DNA of 64,000 bases from Bacillus massiliigorillae (GCF_000380245.2 NZ_HG428742.1:374347-438346), one strand, 5' to 3'. Positions 33,262 through 42,431 are shown, counted from the first letter of the stretch. Notes: generated by a model from the letters alone, not told the origin. A program made the numbers and translations.

Positions 33262-34368
33262 TTAAACTCTTACTTTACTATATTTTCTTTGACACATTTT
33301 TTGGAATCCATTACAGTTAGCGAACTGAGGATTTGGCACGAACACAAACTTTTCAAGATGATCGGTATTCTTTTTATATTTTTCATTTAAAAATTCTCTA
33401 ATCATAGGTTCTAGAACAATAGAGCCCCCACCTACAAATCTAATTTGATTAAATGTTAACCCTTTAAATGGTGCTTTTGTTAATGCTCCAACGATAGATG
33501 CTGCAAATTTCTGAAGTGTATCCGACCACTCTTGTGAAACATTAACCTTCTCTCTATCAAACTTTAATTCGCCGCCTTTTCTTAACTGCTTCTCAACAGC
33601 TAATACCTCGACACCTGCAAACTCTGAATTTTTACTAGTAGCTTTTTGTAAGATATCAATCCATTGTTTCTCCATGCCTGATAATTCTTTTTTAAACTTA
33701 GATGAAACTGTATAATCAATGACTGTTTTAATATCCGTCGTCCCAAATCCAATATCGATGTACGAAATAACGCTTTGTTGATCCTCGTCCTCAGGTGCAG
33801 TTACCTTCAAAAATTCCTTATTAAACTCACCAGTAGAGCTATCAATCAAATCATTATAAAAACTGCCATCGCCCTGCGGGATAATAGAGACGCCACTAAG
33901 CTGAATACTACGTCCATTTATTAAGAAGCGTTGCGATAATGCTTCAATTATTTCATTCTTTAAATCCTCATCTTGACTATGATTCGTCGGAAGACCAGTA
34001 ACGACAAAAATAGGAACACCTACTTCTCGTTCTTGTATTTGACGATAAATTAAAATCATATTCGCAATAATCCAATTTGGATCAGAATATTTTAACTTAT
34101 CATCATCTGAAAAATACACCTGCTCATCCAAATTCGTAATACTTTGACCAACCTTGAAATATTGAGGTATACGATTTACCCCTGTTACGACCTCATATAC
34201 ACCATTAGCTACCCCATTATCACCTTTATTCGCATTATAAACGTCTTTATCAACAATCGTTAAAGTATTTAAATACGAGTCCACAGTTGAAGTTAAATTA
34301 GAAGCAGCTTTACAATAGCCATTAGATGCCTCTAAACCTAGATAAATTGCATCGACTGAATTTGACAT
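33262..34368 (-). CDS. ParM/Alp-family actin-like ATPase
   Basis: A filament-forming actin homologue of the plasmid-segregation type, 368 residues. The phosphate-1 motif is IYLGLEASNGYCKAAS (about residues 8-23), phosphate-2 is SYIDIGFGTTDIKTV (about 203-217), and the adenosine motif is IRFVGGGSIVLEP (about 310-322). The usual Asp of phosphate-1 is Glu here. A GGGGG ribosome site precedes the ATG at 34368; an upstream in-frame TTG at 34416 lacks support. ParM-like genes are normally on plasmids or phages; here it is flanked by chromosomal housekeeping genes. No integrase or replication gene is adjacent. Confidence 0.8.
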   Translation of the reverse strand: MSNSVDAIYLGLEASNGYCKAASNLTSTVDSYLNTLTIVDKDVYNANKGDNGVANGVYEVVTGVNRIPQYFKVGQSITNLDEQVYFSDDDKLKYSDPNWIIANMILIYRQIQEREVGVPIFVVTGLPTNHSQDEDLKNEIIEALSQRFLINGRSIQLSGVSIIPQGDGSFYNDLIDSSTGEFNKEFLKVTAPEDEDQQSVISYIDIGFGTTDIKTVIDYTVSSKFKKELSGMEKQWIDILQKATSKNSEFAGVEVLAVEKQLRKGGELKFDREKVNVSQEWSDTLQKFAASIVGALTKAPFKGLTFNQIRFVGGGSIVLEPMIREFLNEKYKKNTDHLEKFVFVPNPQFANCNGFQKMCQRKYSKVRV

Positions 34369-34664
34369 AAATGAATTTCCCCCTAAAAATTGTGTATATA
34401 AATAAGTTTCTAGCAACCTTACAGGTTAATAACTCATGCAAAAACTTACATTACATAGCAAAATAAAATGCTTTTAATGTTCTAGCCATTAAGGGTTATG
34501 CCCAAAATCCATTTGATGTATATGTATTAAAATAGCAGCTTTCTTACTGGCTATACCCCTATACATAATGCGATTTCAAAAGGTGTTTTTGTTACTGGTC
34601 CATCTAAATAGGCTTCTAATCTAGTAACTAAGTATTATTACCTATCTATATTTTAACATATTTT
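34369..34664. other. Upstream region of the actin gene
   Basis: About 300 nt without a gene. It is AT-rich, with GGGCATAACCC (minus strand, near 34492-34502) and a related GGGGTATAGCC (near 34549-34559), plus one TTTTAATGTT word. These partial repeats could be part of a centromere or operator. No clear -35/-10 pair was fixed. Confidence 0.3.
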
Positions 34665-35447
34665 CTATAAAGTACCACATTTTCCACCATCAATATTAAT
34701 GGCTGTTCCCGTAACATATGATGCTGCCTCTGAAACAAGGAATGTAATAACCTTAGCAGCTTCTTCTGTTCTCCCTATTCTACCTAAAGGTATTCCGTGA
34801 ATAGGATCACTACCAAATTGTTCAAATGTCAGATTTGGAGCTTGTTTCTTCCAAAGATTTTCAATTTGATCACTTCTAATTAACCCAATACAAACTGTAT
34901 TCACACGGATGTTATCTTTGCCAAGGTCTTTACTCATCGCTTTCGTTAATGCCATTCCCGCTGCTCTACTAACAGTAGTCGGTAGTGATGATGCAGCTGG
35001 AGTCTTAGCGATAGCCGCTGTAACGTTTACAATGGCACCTTGTCCCCCTCTTCTCATATAGGGCAATGCTGCCTTTGAACAGTGAATAGCTCCAAATACT
35101 TTTAAATCTAAATCATGTTGCCAAAGATCTGTTTCAACTGTTTCAAATGGATTTGCAGAAGATGTACCTGCATTATTAATTAATATATCTAAGCGACCAT
35201 AATGCTCAGCGGTTTGATTGACTACTTTTTTACACTCTTCTTCTTTTGTTATATCGGCTTTTATGTATAAGACTTCAATACCTGTTTGGTCTTTAATCAT
35301 CGCTGCGGCTTGTTGAAGATTATCTTCATTTCTTGCGCAAATAGCAACCATTGCTCCTTCTCGTACTAAGTGCAGAGCCGTTTCCAAACCAATTCCTTTA
35401 CTCGCACCTGTTATCAATGCAACTTTTCCTTGTAAACCTAAATCCAT
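34665..35447 (-). CDS. SDR-family protein with degenerate catalytic residues
   Basis: Rossmann-fold short-chain dehydrogenase/reductase of 260 residues. The cofactor motif TGASKGIG (about 14-21) and NNAG (about 91-94) are intact. A gap-free alignment with FabG-type enzymes puts Ala at the catalytic Ser, Thr at the Tyr and Arg at the Lys (segment VNVTAAIA through PTTVSRAAG). It therefore cannot use the standard proton relay. It could be a specialised subclass, a binding protein or an isomerase/hydratase-like enzyme. It lies past a terminator and is a separate unit next to the acyl-CoA genes. Confidence 0.85.
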   Translation of the reverse strand: MDLGLQGKVALITGASKGIGLETALHLVREGAMVAICARNEDNLQQAAAMIKDQTGIEVLYIKADITKEEECKKVVNQTAEHYGRLDILINNAGTSSANPFETVETDLWQHDLDLKVFGAIHCSKAALPYMRRGGQGAIVNVTAAIAKTPAASSLPTTVSRAAGMALTKAMSKDLGKDNIRVNTVCIGLIRSDQIENLWKKQAPNLTFEQFGSDPIHGIPLGRIGRTEEAAKVITFLVSEAASYVTGTAINIDGGKCGTL

Positions 35448-35520
35448 ATAAAAACCTCCTCAACTTTATATGCAATATAAGAATAAAATTAACAGAAAAT
35501 TCGAATAAAATCCAGATGGA

Positions 35521-35554
35521 AAAGTCCCCTTCCCACTACAGTGAAGAGGACTTT
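35521..35554 (-). terminator. Terminator after the acyl-CoA dehydrogenase operon
   Basis: AAAGTCC and GGACTTT close a stem that continues with CTTC/GAAG pairs; on the minus strand it runs into GGGGACTTTTCC. It lies about 30 nt after the gene ending at 35584 and isolates the SDR gene. Confidence 0.75.
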
Positions 35555-35583
35555 GTTTCATACATCTATATTCCATTATTTGT

Positions 35584-36657
35584 TCATGCTTCTATTTGTC
35601 GATTCATCGATGTTATTAGCGGCCATAGCCCATCCGCTCCCTCATCAAGAACTGTAGAGCCTAAACGATTTGCCCAATAGCTTTCATTACCAAACTCATC
35701 TCGCCATGACCAGAGTCTTCTTGTACTATGCTGTAAGGCATGTTCATCTGTAAATCCAATTGCTCCATGTATTTGGTGGGCGATTGGAACGCCTTTACTC
35801 GCCGCTTCACCTACTCTAATTTTGGCAGACATAATTTGTTGCTTACTCTTACCAGCTTCAAAAGCATTCACTGCTAACTCCGTAATCGCACTTGCTGCAA
35901 TGACCTCACCAGCTAAAACGGCAATTTGTTGTTGAATGGCTTGAAATCTAGCAATCGGACGCCCAAACTGTATACGCTCCGTTGAATACTGAACCGTTAA
36001 ATCAAGCATTCTTTCAAGAGCTCCTGTCATTTGGTTGGCACGTACAAGAGCTCCCTCAAACATCCATTTCTCTTCTGTAAAATCTTCTAATTCACTTACC
36101 CGACTATTTAGTACCTCAACAGAGTCTAAGATGACAGTATTTCTTGGCTCTCCAGCAAGATTTTCTTCATATTCAATTTGGCACGATTTCGCATCGACAA
36201 CAGCAAGTATCGTCTTTTGCTCACATTGACCAATTACTATTAGTAATTCTGCACACGTAGCCCATGGCACATTATAGGCAGTACCCGTTACAGTCCAGCC
36301 GTGTGCTGTTTCATTAAAATGAATACCATGCTGATTAAAAACGACTGTGGCTGGTTGTTCTACTAATGTCATTCCTGCTTTCGCTAAAATCCAATTAGCC
36401 ATCAATGTTTCAGCAATAGGAATTGGCGCAGCGAACTTTCCGGCAATCCGCAAAACAGCCAATGCATCAGCAATACTTCCTCCTGAACCACCCTTTTCTT
36501 CTGAGATACCAATAGAAGTCAAACCTGTTTCAACCAAAGTTGCCCATAGCTCCGTTGGATACACACCTCTTTCAGCGCGCTCTAACACTTCTTTCGTACA
36601 TAAATCCTGCATGATTTTCTCGGTTGTCTCTTTAATGATTTCACTAATTTCATTCAT
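35584..36657 (-). CDS. Acyl-CoA dehydrogenase-fold protein, probable non-catalytic partner
   Basis: A 357-residue acyl-CoA dehydrogenase relative. The middle FAD-binding beta domain is divergent, while the C-terminal helical bundle is clear (QYSTERIQFGRPIARFQAIQQQIA, VGEAASKGVPIAHQIHGAIGFTDEHALQHSTRRLW). Neither known position for the catalytic Glu carries one. It overlaps the next dehydrogenase gene by 4 nt (ATGA). Pairs like this form heterotetramers in steroid and side-chain degradation, where one subunit supplies the base and the other completes the FAD site. The substrate is unknown. Confidence 0.8.
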   Translation of the reverse strand: MNEISEIIKETTEKIMQDLCTKEVLERAERGVYPTELWATLVETGLTSIGISEEKGGSGGSIADALAVLRIAGKFAAPIPIAETLMANWILAKAGMTLVEQPATVVFNQHGIHFNETAHGWTVTGTAYNVPWATCAELLIVIGQCEQKTILAVVDAKSCQIEYEENLAGEPRNTVILDSVEVLNSRVSELEDFTEEKWMFEGALVRANQMTGALERMLDLTVQYSTERIQFGRPIARFQAIQQQIAVLAGEVIAASAITELAVNAFEAGKSKQQIMSAKIRVGEAASKGVPIAHQIHGAIGFTDEHALQHSTRRLWSWRDEFGNESYWANRLGSTVLDEGADGLWPLITSMNRQIEA

Positions 36658-37802
36658 CGAATTCCAACCCCCTTCGCAATAATGCCACGTAATATTTCTG
36701 TCGTTCCTCCGCGAAGAGTATACCCTGGTGAATGCAAGATGGCTGTAGCTAACATGCTTTTATAAATAGAAGAAACAGAATCTCCCGCAGATACAAGTAA
36801 ACGAGCAACTTCACCTATTTGACTTTCAAAATGTGTACCTAAATCTTTCACTAATGCCGCCGTTATTTCCGGAGTAACACCTTGTTCTAATAAGCCCGCT
36901 ACTCCTAAGGACATTTCTCGCAATGTCGTTAATCGAGCCACAAGTTGACCTATAGCGATATTCGCCGTTTCACTCGAAGGACGCTGCTGCAACACTCGAA
37001 TAAGCTCCGTGAACAATGGAAATGTACTTAAGAAGCGCTCTGGACCACTACGCTCATACGCTAACTCTGCCATACTTTGCTTCCAGCCATCACCAATATT
37101 GCCGATTGCCATATCATCTGGAATGAAAACATCTTCTAAAATCACTTCATTGAAGTGATGTTCACCTGTCATTAATCGAATTGGGCGAATTGTTACACCA
37201 TCCGCAGATAAATCCACTAATAATTGACTTAAACCATCATGCTTTTTATCCGTTTTTGCAGCTGTACGGCACAGCGTCACCATATAATGTGAATAATGGG
37301 CGCCACTCGTCCATACTTTGCTACCATTCAGTAGCCAGCCACCGTCCACTTTCTTTGCAGTAGTAGAAATAGATGCTAAATCTGAACCTGTATTCGGTTC
37401 ACTTAAACCTATTGCAAAGTAAATTTCACCGCGCACAATGCCAGGTAGAATCTTTTTCCTTTGCTCTTCCGTACCATACTTTAGTAATAATGGACCTGAT
37501 TGACGATCCGCAAACCAATGTGCGGCAACAGGCGCTCCAAATGCTAATAATTCTTCCGTAACAACATAGCGCTCTAATGCTGAACGTTCAGAACCGCCAT
37601 ATTGCTTAGGCCAAGTCATCCCTAGCCATCCTTTCTCACCTAACTTCCGACTGAACTCAGGATCTGCCTTGCTTAACCAAGAATCACAGTGTGGCTCAAA
37701 GTTGCCCTCTTCCAATTCCTTCTGTAAAAACAATCGCACTTCCTGTCTTAATTGCTCTGCTTGTTCCGATAATTGCACTGAATTCAATTCCAAACCTTTC
37801 AT
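36654..37802 (-). CDS. Acyl-CoA dehydrogenase, probable catalytic subunit
   Basis: FAD enzyme introducing a double bond into an acyl-CoA, 382 residues. Visible are KGWLGMTWPKQYGGSE, the flavin-contacting FAIGLSEPNTGSDLAS and WLLNGSKVWTSGAHYSHY. At the MCAD-type catalytic position it has GGTTEILR with Gly, but a Glu is present in the alternative helix position (ELAYERSGPERF), as in heteromeric FadE enzymes. Start ATG at 37802, 10 nt after GGGGGTG. Overlaps its small partner and lies 38 nt after the hydratase-like gene. Confidence 0.88.
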   Translation of the reverse strand: MKGLELNSVQLSEQAEQLRQEVRLFLQKELEEGNFEPHCDSWLSKADPEFSRKLGEKGWLGMTWPKQYGGSERSALERYVVTEELLAFGAPVAAHWFADRQSGPLLLKYGTEEQRKKILPGIVRGEIYFAIGLSEPNTGSDLASISTTAKKVDGGWLLNGSKVWTSGAHYSHYMVTLCRTAAKTDKKHDGLSQLLVDLSADGVTIRPIRLMTGEHHFNEVILEDVFIPDDMAIGNIGDGWKQSMAELAYERSGPERFLSTFPLFTELIRVLQQRPSSETANIAIGQLVARLTTLREMSLGVAGLLEQGVTPEITAALVKDLGTHFESQIGEVARLLVSAGDSVSSIYKSMLATAILHSPGYTLRGGTTEILRGIIAKGVGIR

Positions 37803-37840
37803 CAAAACCATTCACCCCCGATTATTCGTAACCATATCAA

Positions 37841-38656
37841 TTATTGAAATTTTGGTTTGCGCTTCTCAATAATGGCATTCATACCTTCTGCATAATCTGG
37901 ATGCTCTGTGACCAAGCCCATGAAAGAAGAAACCAAGTCAAGTGATGTACGTAAGTCCGTTCTTTGCCCTTGGTATACAGTACGCTTAATTAAGCGAAGA
38001 GCTTGTTGTGGACCTTCAGCAAACGTTGAAGCTAATTTATATACTTCTTCCATTAAGTCTTCATGTGCAACATATCTTGTTATCAAGCCTAGTTGGCTTG
38101 CTTCCTCTACGTCGATAATTCTCCCTGTCCATAGCATTTCTAATGCTTTATCTAGACCAATTATTCGCGGTAAATAGTAACCACCACCATCACCTGGCAC
38201 TATTCCTACTTTGACATATCCTTCTCCAAACCGCGCTTGGCTTGATGCAATTCGCAAATCACATTGTAGCGTCATGTCTAAACCTGCTCCAATGGCATCC
38301 CCATTAATTGCTGCAATTGTAGGTTTATCAATTTCATCCATTAATAATGGAATACGTTGTACATGCTTCCATAAGCTGTTTTTTCGAGCTAATCCAGATG
38401 ACGAAAAATCTTCATCACGTCCATTTAAATCGAGAAAACCTAAACCTTTTTGCATCGATTTAATATCGCCACCGGCACAGAACGCACGCCCGTTACCAGT
38501 AACCACTAGTACCCGTATATCATCGTTATCTCTTACTTCTTCAAGCGCTTGAATCCAAAGTTCAATCATTTCTACACTAAACGCATTGCGGGCATCCGGA
38601 CGATTTAAAGTAATCGTTGCTATACCATCTTTCACTTCAAACAATAAATCTTTCAT
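37841..38656 (-). CDS. Enoyl-CoA hydratase/isomerase-family protein
   Basis: Crotonase-fold protein of 271 residues, expected to act on a CoA ester. The oxyanion-hole segments are GRAFCAGGDIKSM and AINGDAIGAGLDM. Aligned with rat crotonase, the first catalytic Glu is replaced by Tyr (FGEGYVKVGIVPGDGG), while the second is retained (KALEMLWTG). It may be an isomerase, hydrolase or atypical hydratase. ATG at 38656 is preferred; an earlier TTG at 38692 abuts the iclR stop. It follows iclR directly. Confidence 0.85.
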   Translation of the reverse strand: MKDLLFEVKDGIATITLNRPDARNAFSVEMIELWIQALEEVRDNDDIRVLVVTGNGRAFCAGGDIKSMQKGLGFLDLNGRDEDFSSSGLARKNSLWKHVQRIPLLMDEIDKPTIAAINGDAIGAGLDMTLQCDLRIASSQARFGEGYVKVGIVPGDGGGYYLPRIIGLDKALEMLWTGRIIDVEEASQLGLITRYVAHEDLMEEVYKLASTFAEGPQQALRLIKRTVYQGQRTDLRTSLDLVSSFMGLVTEHPDYAEGMNAIIEKRKPKFQ

Positions 38657-38693
38657 TACGTCACATCCTATTTCTATATTTTTCAGTAACAAG

Positions 38694-39452
38694 TTAAGAC
38701 AATTGTTGAGAAATCATTGCAGCTGTTTCTTTCACATGATGGATATATGTTTCTACTTCTGATTCTTTAATACGAACCGTTGGAATCATTAAAGAAACAG
38801 TCGCTAATATTTGTTGAAAACGATCCATAATAGGAGCGCTAATGGAAAATGCCCCTATGACACGTTCACCGTTACTAATAGCGTACCCTTGCTGACGAAT
38901 GGTCCTTAATTCTTGTTGCAAGCACTGCCTATCAATAATGGTTTCTTGTGTAATGGGCTTCAAATCGATAGATTGTAACAATGTAGCAAGCTCATCGTCA
39001 GAAAGAAATGCCATCAAACATTTAGCAGAAGCTCCAGCGTATAGTGGAGAATACTGCCCAATATAGGTGAGACTTCTTAATTCATGATGACTTGCTACAT
39101 AACCAATACATTTCCTTTGATTATGGTCAATAATGCTTAATGAGACTGTTTCATTGAATATATTATTTAGCCGACTCATATACGGTTTAGCAATGGATAA
39201 CAAACTAGAATTCATTTCAACTAGATTACCAAGAAAGTATAGTTCCATTCCTAGCTGATATGTCTTTCTTTCCTCACTTTTTTCAATCAATCCATATTGC
39301 ATGAGCGTATTTAATATTCTTTGAAGACTTGATTTAGATAACCCTAACTTCCGGTGAAGATCAGCTAATGACAGTTCTTTGTCTTCACGTGAAAATGCTT
39401 TTAGAATAGTAATAGCACGACTAATGGTTTGCATAGAATCTTCTTTTGACAT
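38694..39452 (-). CDS. IclR-family transcriptional regulator
   Basis: Probable local repressor or activator, 252 residues. The N-terminal winged helix-turn-helix (LSLADLHRKLGLSKSSLQRILNTLMQYGLIEK) is followed by the IclR effector domain (about 80-250), which includes APIMDR near the end. It is the first gene of the operon with the hydratase-like and acyl-CoA dehydrogenase genes, so it probably controls them in response to a pathway intermediate. A palindrome upstream is a candidate operator. Confidence 0.9.
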   Translation of the reverse strand: MSKEDSMQTISRAITILKAFSREDKELSLADLHRKLGLSKSSLQRILNTLMQYGLIEKSEERKTYQLGMELYFLGNLVEMNSSLLSIAKPYMSRLNNIFNETVSLSIIDHNQRKCIGYVASHHELRSLTYIGQYSPLYAGASAKCLMAFLSDDELATLLQSIDLKPITQETIIDRQCLQQELRTIRQQGYAISNGERVIGAFSISAPIMDRFQQILATVSLMIPTVRIKESEVETYIHHVKETAAMISQQLS

Positions 39453-39501
39453 CTTTACACCTACTCCAAATTAAAAATAGTAATATAGCATTTATTTCCG
39501 A

Positions 39502-39513
39502 ATGAAATTTCAT
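39502..39513. promoter_or_regulatory. Candidate IclR operator
   Basis: ATGAAATTTCAT, a perfect 12-bp palindrome, lies 50 nt before the iclR start. An overlapping ATTTC-N5-GAAAT (39493-39507 region) gives a second symmetric arrangement. IclR regulators bind such short palindromes and often control themselves. A TATATT -10-like box lies just downstream. Confidence 0.4.
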
Positions 39514-39675
39514 AATTCAAAGAGGTGTCCTATTAACAAAGTCAATTCACACAAATACCCATTGCCTATGAGTCATGTTTTATACGTATATCAACATTTA
39601 TGTAGGTTGTTTCTAATTTAGTTGAGTAATTAATAGATGAGGTTAGTCGCTATCGTTATGTGTAAGATATCCGTG

Positions 39676-40863
39676 TTAAATAACACCCTCTGATCGTAAT
39701 CTTTCAATATCTTGCAAACTTAAGCCTAATTCTTCTTGAAGAAATATATCTGTATGTTCACCTAACAGCGGTGGATGTTTATGAATGGTAAGTGGTGTCT
39801 TTGAAAAGCGTATTGGATTCCGAACCAATCTTACTTTTCCCAAAGTAGGATGAGAAATCTCTTGAACCATTTCTCTTGCTTGTACTTGTGGATGATTAAA
39901 TGCTTGTTCTACATTATTCACCGGTCCTGAAGGAATACCGTATGATGAAAGGAGTTCAAACCATTCATCCGCGCTCTTTGTAATAAAGATTTCCTGAATT
40001 TTCTCAGTCATATCCTCTCGATTAGCAACTCTAGCGCCATTAGTTTGATATCGTTCATCACTCTTCCATTCTGGATGATGAAGTAAATCACATAGCTTGA
40101 AAAACTGTGCATCGTTACCTACCGCAATCATCATCGGTCGGTCACTGCACTGAAATACTTGATAAGGAACAACACTATTATGCTGATTACCAATTCTTGT
40201 TGTTACTTCATTTCTCATTAAATAGATACTTGCAATATTCGCAAGTGAACTCATTTGCACATCCAATAATGAAATATCGATATGCTGCCCTTCCCCACCT
40301 TGATCACGTTGCCTAATTGCGGCTAAGATACTAACGGCCACATACAGCGAGCTAAACATATCAACAACAGGTACTCCCACTCTTGTCGGTTCATCATCTC
40401 GCTTGCCTGTTATATCCATTAAACCACCAATTGCTTGAATAACTGGATCAAAACCAGGCTCTTCCCGATAAGGACCTGTTTGACCATATCCAGTAACAGA
40501 GCAAAGAATAATAGCAGGGTTTACTTTCTCTAAATCTTTGTAGCCTATTCCAAAGCGATCTAGCGTACCTGTTTTAAAGTTCTCAAGCACAACATCTGCT
40601 TTTTCGACAAGTTTCAAAAAAATTTCTTTTCCCTCATTTGTCTTTAAATCAAGCGTTACAGATCGTTTATTACGATTAGCCGTAAAATAGTACGTACTTT
40701 CATTATCAACAAACGGAGCCCAATCGCGCATACTATCCGTACCTTCTGGCGATTCGATTCGAATGACATCAGCGCCTAAATCTCCTAAAATCATAGAACC
40801 AAATGGTGCAGCATAAATACGCGACAAATCTAAAACCTTAATATCCGTTAATGGTACATTCAA
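39676..40863 (-). CDS. Class III (CaiB/BaiF) CoA-transferase
   Basis: Moves CoA between carboxylic acids, so it would activate the substrate of the neighbouring acyl-CoA pathway. The core motifs are LDLSRIYAAPFGSMILGDLGADVIRIE, RNKRSVTLDLK and VTGYGQTGPY, with the catalytic Asp probably that of VGVPVVDMFSSLY. It resembles the succinate/hydroxymethylglutarate-type subgroup in general pattern. GGAGGG lies after the ATG at 40878 and 7 nt before the TTG at 40863, so TTG (395 residues) is the likely start. It is a separate unit from iclR. Confidence 0.87.
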   Translation of the reverse strand: MNVPLTDIKVLDLSRIYAAPFGSMILGDLGADVIRIESPEGTDSMRDWAPFVDNESTYYFTANRNKRSVTLDLKTNEGKEIFLKLVEKADVVLENFKTGTLDRFGIGYKDLEKVNPAIILCSVTGYGQTGPYREEPGFDPVIQAIGGLMDITGKRDDEPTRVGVPVVDMFSSLYVAVSILAAIRQRDQGGEGQHIDISLLDVQMSSLANIASIYLMRNEVTTRIGNQHNSVVPYQVFQCSDRPMMIAVGNDAQFFKLCDLLHHPEWKSDERYQTNGARVANREDMTEKIQEIFITKSADEWFELLSSYGIPSGPVNNVEQAFNHPQVQAREMVQEISHPTLGKVRLVRNPIRFSKTPLTIHKHPPLLGEHTDIFLQEELGLSLQDIERLRSEGVI

Positions 40864-41019
40864 ACTTAATCCCTCCATTTATCTTTTTCAGAACAGCTCC
40901 ATTTCACTTTTATTTTTATGAGCTAATATACCGCTAGTTGGTACACTATCTCGATAATCAATATTTTAACATAAATTACAAATAATACCTCAAATATTTT
41001 TCGACGTTTTTCCTTAAAA

Positions 41020-41070
41020 ATAGCAAACACCCTTTGAATATTGATACTCTATCAACATTCAAAGGGTGTT
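41020..41070 (-). terminator. Terminator after glcF
   Basis: AACACCCTTTGAATATTGATA pairs with its near-perfect complement through 41070 around a short loop; on the minus strand TTGCTATTTTT follows. It also has an A/T-rich flank on the plus side but there is no plus-strand gene to end. Confidence 0.88.
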
Positions 41071-41093
41071 ATAAAAAACTTCTTCACTTACCA

Positions 41094-42431
41094 TTATTTA
41101 ATTCCACAAGCTTCAGCCAATACATCCACAAGATGTAAACTTCTAATTTGCTCGGAGCTTCCTTGTCTTTCAATGCCTAAGCTCATTTGTAGGTGGCAAC
41201 CAGGGTTTGCCGTTACAACCGTAGTTGCTTTTGTTTTACTCACTTGCTCCATTTTCTGATCAAGTATTTTCATTGATTCATCGAAATGCAAGAGATTATA
41301 AATACCACCTGAAGCACAGCAACTATCTGCACCTTCAAGCTCTACATATGTTGCACCTGGTATAGATTGTAGCAATAATCGAGGTTCTTTACTCACCTTC
41401 TGAACGTTTCGCAAATGACAGGAGTCCTGGTAGACAACAACACCGTTCCAGTTAGTTTGAAATGGAAGTGGACCATATTGATAGAGTAGCTGACTTATGT
41501 CTTTTGATTTTTCAGTAAACTGTTGTGCCCGTTTATTCCATTCTTCATCCTGTTTCAATAAATGATTGTACTCACTAAGTGCCGCTCCACAACCTCCCGC
41601 ATTATTCACATAATAATCCGCTTCACTTGCTTGAAACGCACGAATATTTGCTTTTGCAAGTTCTCTAGCTTGATTAGTTTCTCCTTGATGGGCATGTAAT
41701 GCACCACAGCAATTTTGCGCCTCTGGAATAACCACTTCACAACCGACAGATGTTAACAGCTCAATCGTTAAACGATTCGTTTTCGTCATAACGGCATCCA
41801 TAATGCAACCTACAAATAGCGCCACTCGTGCTTTTTTTACTCCTTTAGCAGGAAAGACACTCCCTCTAGGTGTTCTTCGTTTAGGAGATTCAACAGCTGG
41901 TAAAATCTTTTCCATTTGTGCTAATGGTTCAGAAATCTTCTGCATCACTTTTGTCTTTTGCACTAGTTTATTCAAACCTGTTTTTTGATACATCCAAACC
42001 ATATTTCCAATGGCTCTCATTCGTTTTGGATAAGGAAATAAGTGATTCAGTGCGGTTTTCTTCAGCAGATTAGTATCTGCTCTTTTCTCATTTGTTTGAG
42101 CTTCTGCAATAGCTTCCTTTGCTACTTCTAGCATATGCCCGTATGGAACACCAACTGGACACGCCACTTCACATGCACGACAGCCTAAACATAAATCAAT
42201 GGGATTCGCTAAATGTTCGACTACATCAATCTTTCCTTCTGTTGCCATCTTTACAAGATTAATTCTTCCACGAGGGGATGCAGATTCTTTTCCCATTGAT
42301 GCATAGGTCGGACAAGCTGGTAAGCAATATCCACATTGCACGCATTGATTTGTCCATTCGTACGTTTCATTTAAAAGCTTTTGAATCGATTCATTCGGAT
42401 GCTTACATGCCGGCTCAGCTAATTTAGCCAT
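41094..42431 (-). CDS. glcF: Glycolate oxidase-type iron-sulfur subunit
   Basis: Electron-transfer partner of GlcD, 445 residues. It has two 4Fe-4S motifs, CVQCGYCLPACPTY (about 35-48) and CLGCRACEVACPVG (about 89-102), then two cysteine-rich CCG domains (NCCGALHAH and SCCASGGIYN). It probably passes electrons to the quinone pool. The start overlaps the glcD stop by one base (TAATG). Confidence 0.92.
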   Translation of the reverse strand: MAKLAEPACKHPNESIQKLLNETYEWTNQCVQCGYCLPACPTYASMGKESASPRGRINLVKMATEGKIDVVEHLANPIDLCLGCRACEVACPVGVPYGHMLEVAKEAIAEAQTNEKRADTNLLKKTALNHLFPYPKRMRAIGNMVWMYQKTGLNKLVQKTKVMQKISEPLAQMEKILPAVESPKRRTPRGSVFPAKGVKKARVALFVGCIMDAVMTKTNRLTIELLTSVGCEVVIPEAQNCCGALHAHQGETNQARELAKANIRAFQASEADYYVNNAGGCGAALSEYNHLLKQDEEWNKRAQQFTEKSKDISQLLYQYGPLPFQTNWNGVVVYQDSCHLRNVQKVSKEPRLLLQSIPGATYVELEGADSCCASGGIYNLLHFDESMKILDQKMEQVSKTKATTVVTANPGCHLQMSLGIERQGSSEQIRSLHLVDVLAEACGIK

